From the NCBI GenBank assembly GCA_029379385.1, contig CM055613.1:17316001-17380000 (forward strand): a DNA stretch of 64,000 nucleotides, read 5' to 3'. Of the stretch, positions 58,936 to 64,000 are shown piece by piece. The position numbers and the translations under genes are program-made. The stretch's first letter is position 1; every line of letters begins with the position of its first letter. Under the pieces are notes generated by a model, which searched no databases, was not told the origin of the DNA, and saw nothing but the letters and a program-made list of their open reading frames with translations. Source of the DNA: Quillaja saponaria. Taxonomy: Eukaryota > Streptophyta > Magnoliopsida > Fabales > Quillajaceae.

Positions 58936-60540
58936 TATGATAACATTTTTTTTAAAAGAATATTTTTATATCCTTCTGTCTCTTAATGTACATGGGTCAG
59001 TAATAGAAAACACATATACTCGTCCCAATTTAAATCCTAGATTGCGATCTCTTTTCCCTTTCCTTCCTCTTCATTCCTGCATTGTTGACTTCTTTGAGCT
59101 CTGCCTCCATAGTATAGTTTAGGGTTTCCTGCAACCACTGTTGCCATCAGGTCCAGCCTATGCCTCCGTCAGTTCCAACTCCTGCCGCAGCTACCTAAAG
59201 GCCCAACCCCTGCAACTCTGTCTACCATTGTTAGGCCCAAACCTAACACCATTTGGTACTAGGTTTTTACTGCTTTAACTCAAAATTTACCCAAAATTCA
59301 CGGGCATTGTAGGCTTAAATTATTGGTTATTCCAATTTGAACAAATGGAGAATTTTCTTTGTTAAGGTATGTGTTAAATTTACTTTCAACAATTATGTCA
59401 TATAGACTTGAATGATAATTTTTCTTGAATTAGTCTTTAAAATATGTAAGCTTTCTTTATGTAATTAAATTTAAGAGTGGTTACCTTATCCTCTACTTAT
59501 AGTCCTTGAAACGAAAAAGAAAAAAAAAATGTAGCCAAAACTTACATAACATAAACTAATTCACATTCTTTAATATGAGCATAAAATAAATAAATAAATA
59601 TCAATAAAACAATAAAATTATTGAAATACATATATATACAATAAAATTAGTAAAATGCTTTTCTATGTTTCCAATATTTTTAGGTTGCTTTCTTAAGCAA
59701 CTAAAAAAAAGAGATTGGATCATATGTATACAAAAGCAATTATTGAAATATATAGTCGGACACACTCCGAACAACACCAGATAAAACCTGAATGCTAACA
59801 AAAATCCAAGAAGAGACTAATTAAAAATGTATATAACATATGCATATTAGCAAACTACAAGTACATGAGTGGTACAAAGTACTCATTAACATTCTAGCTG
59901 AACTTTTTAGAAATTATTTTTAGCAATTTATATATTTAATTCTTGTTCCTCCCTTTTCTAATAGTTCTTACCTTCAGTTATTACCATGGTCCAACGCATT
60001 GACTAGAAAGCTTATTGCAAATTTCAATTTCATAACTTTGTGTACTGATATATGTTTTTTCACTATCTCAATTCAAATATTATATGTTATTGATGCATGC
60101 ATATCATATTCCCATAGAAATGCATTTTCGTCTAACATGAAGAACATATTTTAATTTCATTCAAAACAATTCTTGAATTGTCTAAGTTAAGTGGACAGTT
60201 TAGGAAAACGAACACTCCATTTGTTATGGTGGTATGCTTGACTTTTAATCTATATTGTTGAAATTTCTATTGTGTTTCTCTATGTTCTCGAGGTACATAC
60301 ATAGATATAATGATATTGGCTTGTCCATGTTGTGTACTTAGGAGATCATAGCGAAATAATGCCCAAAATTTGCTAGTTAGGATAAAAAGATTAAACATAT
60401 CATTGGAATGAGAGTTTAGTTTATCTGAATGGGATAAGACCAATGTTTAGGATGGCATTGAAGGTGGTAAAGAGCATATAGTAATAATATGTTTATTCAT
60501 TTTAAGACAATCTATCTATTGTGTAGTTGTTGTACTTAAA
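58936..60540. other. Intergenic, nothing firm
   Basis: About 58980-59260 is less AT-rich and reads like a 5' leader with a short exon, but has no recognisable protein. 59260-60540 is AT-rich spacer. Confidence 0.45.
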
Positions 60541-62625
60541 TAATAGAGTTGAAGTGTTATATGGCCAATGTTGAGACAATGTCATTTGATGGATCAAGCT
60601 GTGTTAGTTGAAATTAGGGAAAGGGTTAAAGGATTTCTCAACTTTGCCTTTTCTAGTATGGGTTATACATTTGACTCAAAAATTCAATGTCCTTGTCAAA
60701 TCTGTAATAAGAAAGGTTTTGTTGCAGCATTTAGAAAGTAAAACCTACATGGTGAGGGTCGATGTGGTAATACTGGGCCTGTAGAGTTGTTGGAAGGTAG
60801 ACCATCAAATGTAGTAGAAGATAAAATCCTTATGATACAAACCAGATGATAGAAATGATATTAGACATAGTAAACTTAAATTACAATTGGGACCTAAAGA
60901 ATCCTAATCTAAAAGTTGCAAAGATTTATAAGATGTTGGCAATTGCTGATGATCCAATATGGATAAGGTGTGAAGAAACCATTCTTTCAATAATGACTCA
61001 ACTGTTGAACTACAAGTCAGAATTCAATATTTGAGATAATTGTTATGATAGGTTCATCCAAATCATTAAGGGTCTTCTCCCTAAGGATGAGAAGTTACCT
61101 AAATCTTTTTACAAGTTTACAAAGTTGGTGAATGAGTTAGGACTTGGATATGACAAAATTGATATTTGTCTGAATCAGTGCCAATTGTATTACAATGTGA
61201 ACAAGTGCAAGACTACTTGTAATGTTTGTAAAGAGCCTTGTTTCTAGCAATGGGATAAAAAGAACATACCCATAAGGTATTCTGATCCTTGTTGATCATG
61301 AAGAGGTTACAGAGAATTTATATGTCTATGGTCACTACAAAAGACATGAGATGATGCAAATAAGAAAAACGAGAAAAACAAACATGATGATACATTCGTC
61401 AGATGGGAAGGCATGGAGACACTTTGATGAAGTCCATCCATCATGGTCAAGAAATAATAAATGTTAGACTTGACCTCTTAGCAGATTGATAATTTAGGAT
61501 CTCAATATTCATAATAGCCAATGTTTGTTACTCTTTATAACCTTCCACTAGGCATGTGCATGAAGTAGCACAACATTTTCTTGATTTTGCTAATTCTTAG
61601 TCTGATCCATCATAACAAGAATTTTGATATCTATCTCAGGCCTTCAATAGATGAGTTAAAAAAAATTTAGAGAGATAATGTCTAGACTTTTGATATATTT
61701 TTATAGCTAAACTTTATTATGAGAGCTGTTCTTCTATGGACGGTTCATGATTTTCCTGCTTATGGTATGACTTATGGGATGGAGTACCTATGGTAGATTG
61801 TCATGTCCCATATGTATGAAATGTACAAAATTATTTACATTAAAGCACTGTATGAAACAATGTTGGCTTGATTCCCATCATCAATTCTTACATGAGAATC
61901 ACCTTTTTCGAAAGCAAAGAAACAATTTTAGAAATTATAACAACATTGAGAAAAACTTAATTCCTTCAAGATTATCGAGTGATGAGGTACTTCTCATGGT
62001 TAGATCATTTGATGTTTCAACGTACAAAAAGGGTCATAATTGTGTGAAGATTAGTTTATTTTGGGAGTTGCCATATTAGTCTAACAACCTACTTCACCAC
62101 ATCTTAGACGTCATGTATATTGAGAAGAATGTGTTTGACAATATTTTCAATATTGACATGTGTTTTTGTTCTATACTATTCAATAATAAGACTTAATCAA
62201 CCCAATATCACTGATCAACAACTTGAGAGATTTCGTGAAACAAACTTTCCGCAATGTCTATGCCAACTAGTAAGAATTTTATCGATTATAATTAACTTAT
62301 ATTTCATTAATGACATTTTTATTCTTACATATTTGAAAATTACGTAGGTCTTGAGTGATCTAAGTGTTGATTAGTACGTACACGATATAGCTATGGGTCC
62401 AAGTCGGTTTGACTACTCTTATGATGAAGACATCATAAATGGTTATAGGTTTCACACATAACTTTATGTGAAAAACAAAGATACAATGAATAGTGGCGTT
62501 TGTGTAAAGGAAGAGGAAGAGGAAGAGGAATAAGAATAAGAATAGTTCATTGATGACAATAATGAGACTTAGTGGTTCTTAATTGCAAATAGGCAAGTAT
62601 GTTAATATATAGTTCTTATATTAAC
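60541..62625 (+). mobile_element. CACTA transposon fragment 2, internally deleted, opposite orientation
   Basis: Plus-strand TNP2 relative of fragment 1. It starts with a Transpos_assoc-like part ('FLNFAFSSMGYTFDSKIQCP', near 60640-60700, then 'CQICNKKGF'), then 'SNVVEDKIL' near 60807, 60846-61034, and 'LGYDKIDICLNQCQLYYN' near 61145-61198, then 'VTLYNLPLGMCMK', 'SIDELKKI' and 'TVHDFPAYGMTYGME'. At about 62110-62200 'HILDVMYIEKNVFDNIF' passes directly to 'NQPNITDQQLERFRETNFPQ'. In fragment 1 these two points are about 1.1 kb apart, so the intervening part has been deleted. It ends with an acidic run and 'FIDDN' near 62545-62565. Many stops. Confidence 0.78.
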
Positions 62626-62639
62626 ATGTTTATACGTTA

Positions 62640-64000
62640 AGAAGTAAGAACTACTAATTCTCATCATTGTCATCAATGAACTCTTCCTCTTCATCATCCT
62701 CATTTTTATTGTCTTCTTCTTAAATTGAGATGATTTCATCATCATTAATAAAATCATTATTAACAATTACCCTTGCCCCTTTTTTTCTCTTTGTTTGAAA
62801 AAAGCTCATTTGATTTAATTTCTTCCATTACATTTTCATCATGAAGTGATTCAGATAGATTGTCATCATCTTCTAGGGTAATCGAATCTAAAATATTAGG
62901 TTTCTTGATCTTGAAAAAAGTTTGAATGCATATGCACTACATCTTTAGTCATTGGTAAATTAACAAAGTTTATAGATTTCACTCTACATATTACCAACCA
63001 ATCAAGATTTTTGTTTTTATCTTAAATGAATATTTTACATAAAGTACTTGTTTCACTTGATAACCCAACAGAAATGACTCGTCTGAGTTAAGTTGAATTT
63101 GTGATTTATCTCAATCAAACCATGTTAGGGGTCAACTTTAAGTCCCTTCTTAGAATAATTATATCATCGACACTTTAACAAGATAACTTTGTTGTTGGGA
63201 CCCCATACGCCAACTCAATAACAAGGTCAACATACTGTAAAAATTGTAATCACATTCGTCATAGCAGCTTCCTTTTACATAGAACCACTATTCATTATAT
63301 TTTATTTTCACATGAAGTTCTGTGTGAAACCTATAACCATTTACGATGTATTTGTCGTAAGATTAGCCATACCGACTTAGACCTATAGCTATATAGCTTA
63401 CGTACTCATCAACACTTAGATCACTCAAGACCTATGTATCAAATATGTAATAATAAAAATGTCATTAATTAATTGGAAGTTTAAATATACTCGATGAAAT
63501 TCTTACTAGTTAGCTTACCCATTTCGAAAAGTTTGTTTCATAAAGTATCTCACAATGTTGATATGTGATATTAGGTTGATCAAGTCTCATTATTGAATCC
63601 TATTGGCTATGAACACATAAACGAAAACTAAGTTAGGTGCAAAAAATTACAAAGATAAGAAGGGTTTTGAAACGTACTCCACAAAAGGTCTAATCTCTTC
63701 ATAGTTGAGAATGACATATATCACGGCTTTATTATACTTGCAATCCTCTAGCAATTTAAACCGAACACGAATAATATTTTTACCAAGATAACAAAATATA
63801 GAGGTTCGGCCATTTAGATCAATATCAACATCTTCATTTTGGCCTATTTCTCGCATTTTTATATACATATTGCTTGCAAAGTAAAGGCAATAGAAATTAG
63901 ATGTCTCTTCAAGTATGTAAGTCTCGAGAATTAAGCTCTCAACACGTGCTTTATTACGGACTTTCTTTCTCAGATTATGCATACACCTATTAAGGAATGT
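62640..64000 (-). mobile_element. CACTA transposon fragment 3, runs off the window
   Basis: Minus-strand counterpart of 55047-56442. It reads from the right edge as 63982-63647 ('MHNLRKKVRNKARVESLILE', 'TYILEETSNFYCLYFASNMY', 'EEIRPFVEYV'), then a decayed DUF4216-like part around 63430-63180 and an acidic C-terminal segment near 62760-62645 with 'FIDDNDEN'. Its 3' end faces the 3' end of fragment 2 across about 15-30 bases. Continuation beyond 64000 is expected. Confidence 0.72.

Noticed and set aside
61326..61336. 'cactacaaaag' as a CACTA terminal sequence
   Set aside because: It lies inside the coding remnants of fragment 2, with no inverted partner or target duplication.

Overview
The window is nuclear DNA from a flowering plant, most likely a eudicot: very AT-rich, with one intact plant-type gene surrounded by layers of decayed plant transposable elements (LINE, Ty1/Copia, Ty3/Gypsy, MULE, CACTA, MITE-like). 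I cannot support a species from the sequence. I saw no rRNA, tRNA or CRISPR array.

Layout. 1-4690 is gene-poor and holds a diverged two-copy duplication. 4696-6177 (minus) is the only convincing intact gene, an intronless UDP-glycosyltransferase of the UGT92A1 type. Its upstream sequence belongs to a repeat that recurs in the same orientation at about 7.1, 20.6, 31.3, 34.7 and 36.1 kb. About 7507-20490 is one degenerate LINE. It is split by a solo Copia LTR (8078-8528) and by a full-length Copia element of the same family (13354-19641) that sits inside the LINE's zf-RVT region. 21461-31005 is a complete 9.5 kb MULE with roughly 0.4 kb terminal inverted repeats and a 9-bp target duplication. 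It carries three damaged genes: a MULE transposase, a plant-mobile-domain protein with introns, and a Cys-rich ORF I do not recognise. 31-37.7 kb holds MITE-like elements, local duplications and fragments of the UGT-upstream repeat. 37745-41100 is a 5'-truncated Gypsy pol relic. 41390-41705 is a fragment of a MORF/DAG-type organellar RNA-editing-factor gene. 41791-50812 (minus) is a 9 kb LTR element with gag and protease but no RT or integrase, resembling non-autonomous TR-GAG elements. 52.3-54.1 kb (minus) is the 3' end of another Copia element, followed by a four-unit minisatellite. 55-64 kb holds three CACTA (TNP2) fragments in the order minus, plus, minus; the last two lie tail to tail.

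Functionally, the window offers one candidate host enzyme, a small-molecule glucosyltransferase, in a transposon nest. Every transposon gene carries stops or frameshifts, so none looks autonomous today. The most unusual items are the three-gene MULE with palindrome-studded termini, the repeat family that supplies the UGT upstream region, and the gag-only LTR element beside a captured or broken MORF fragment.
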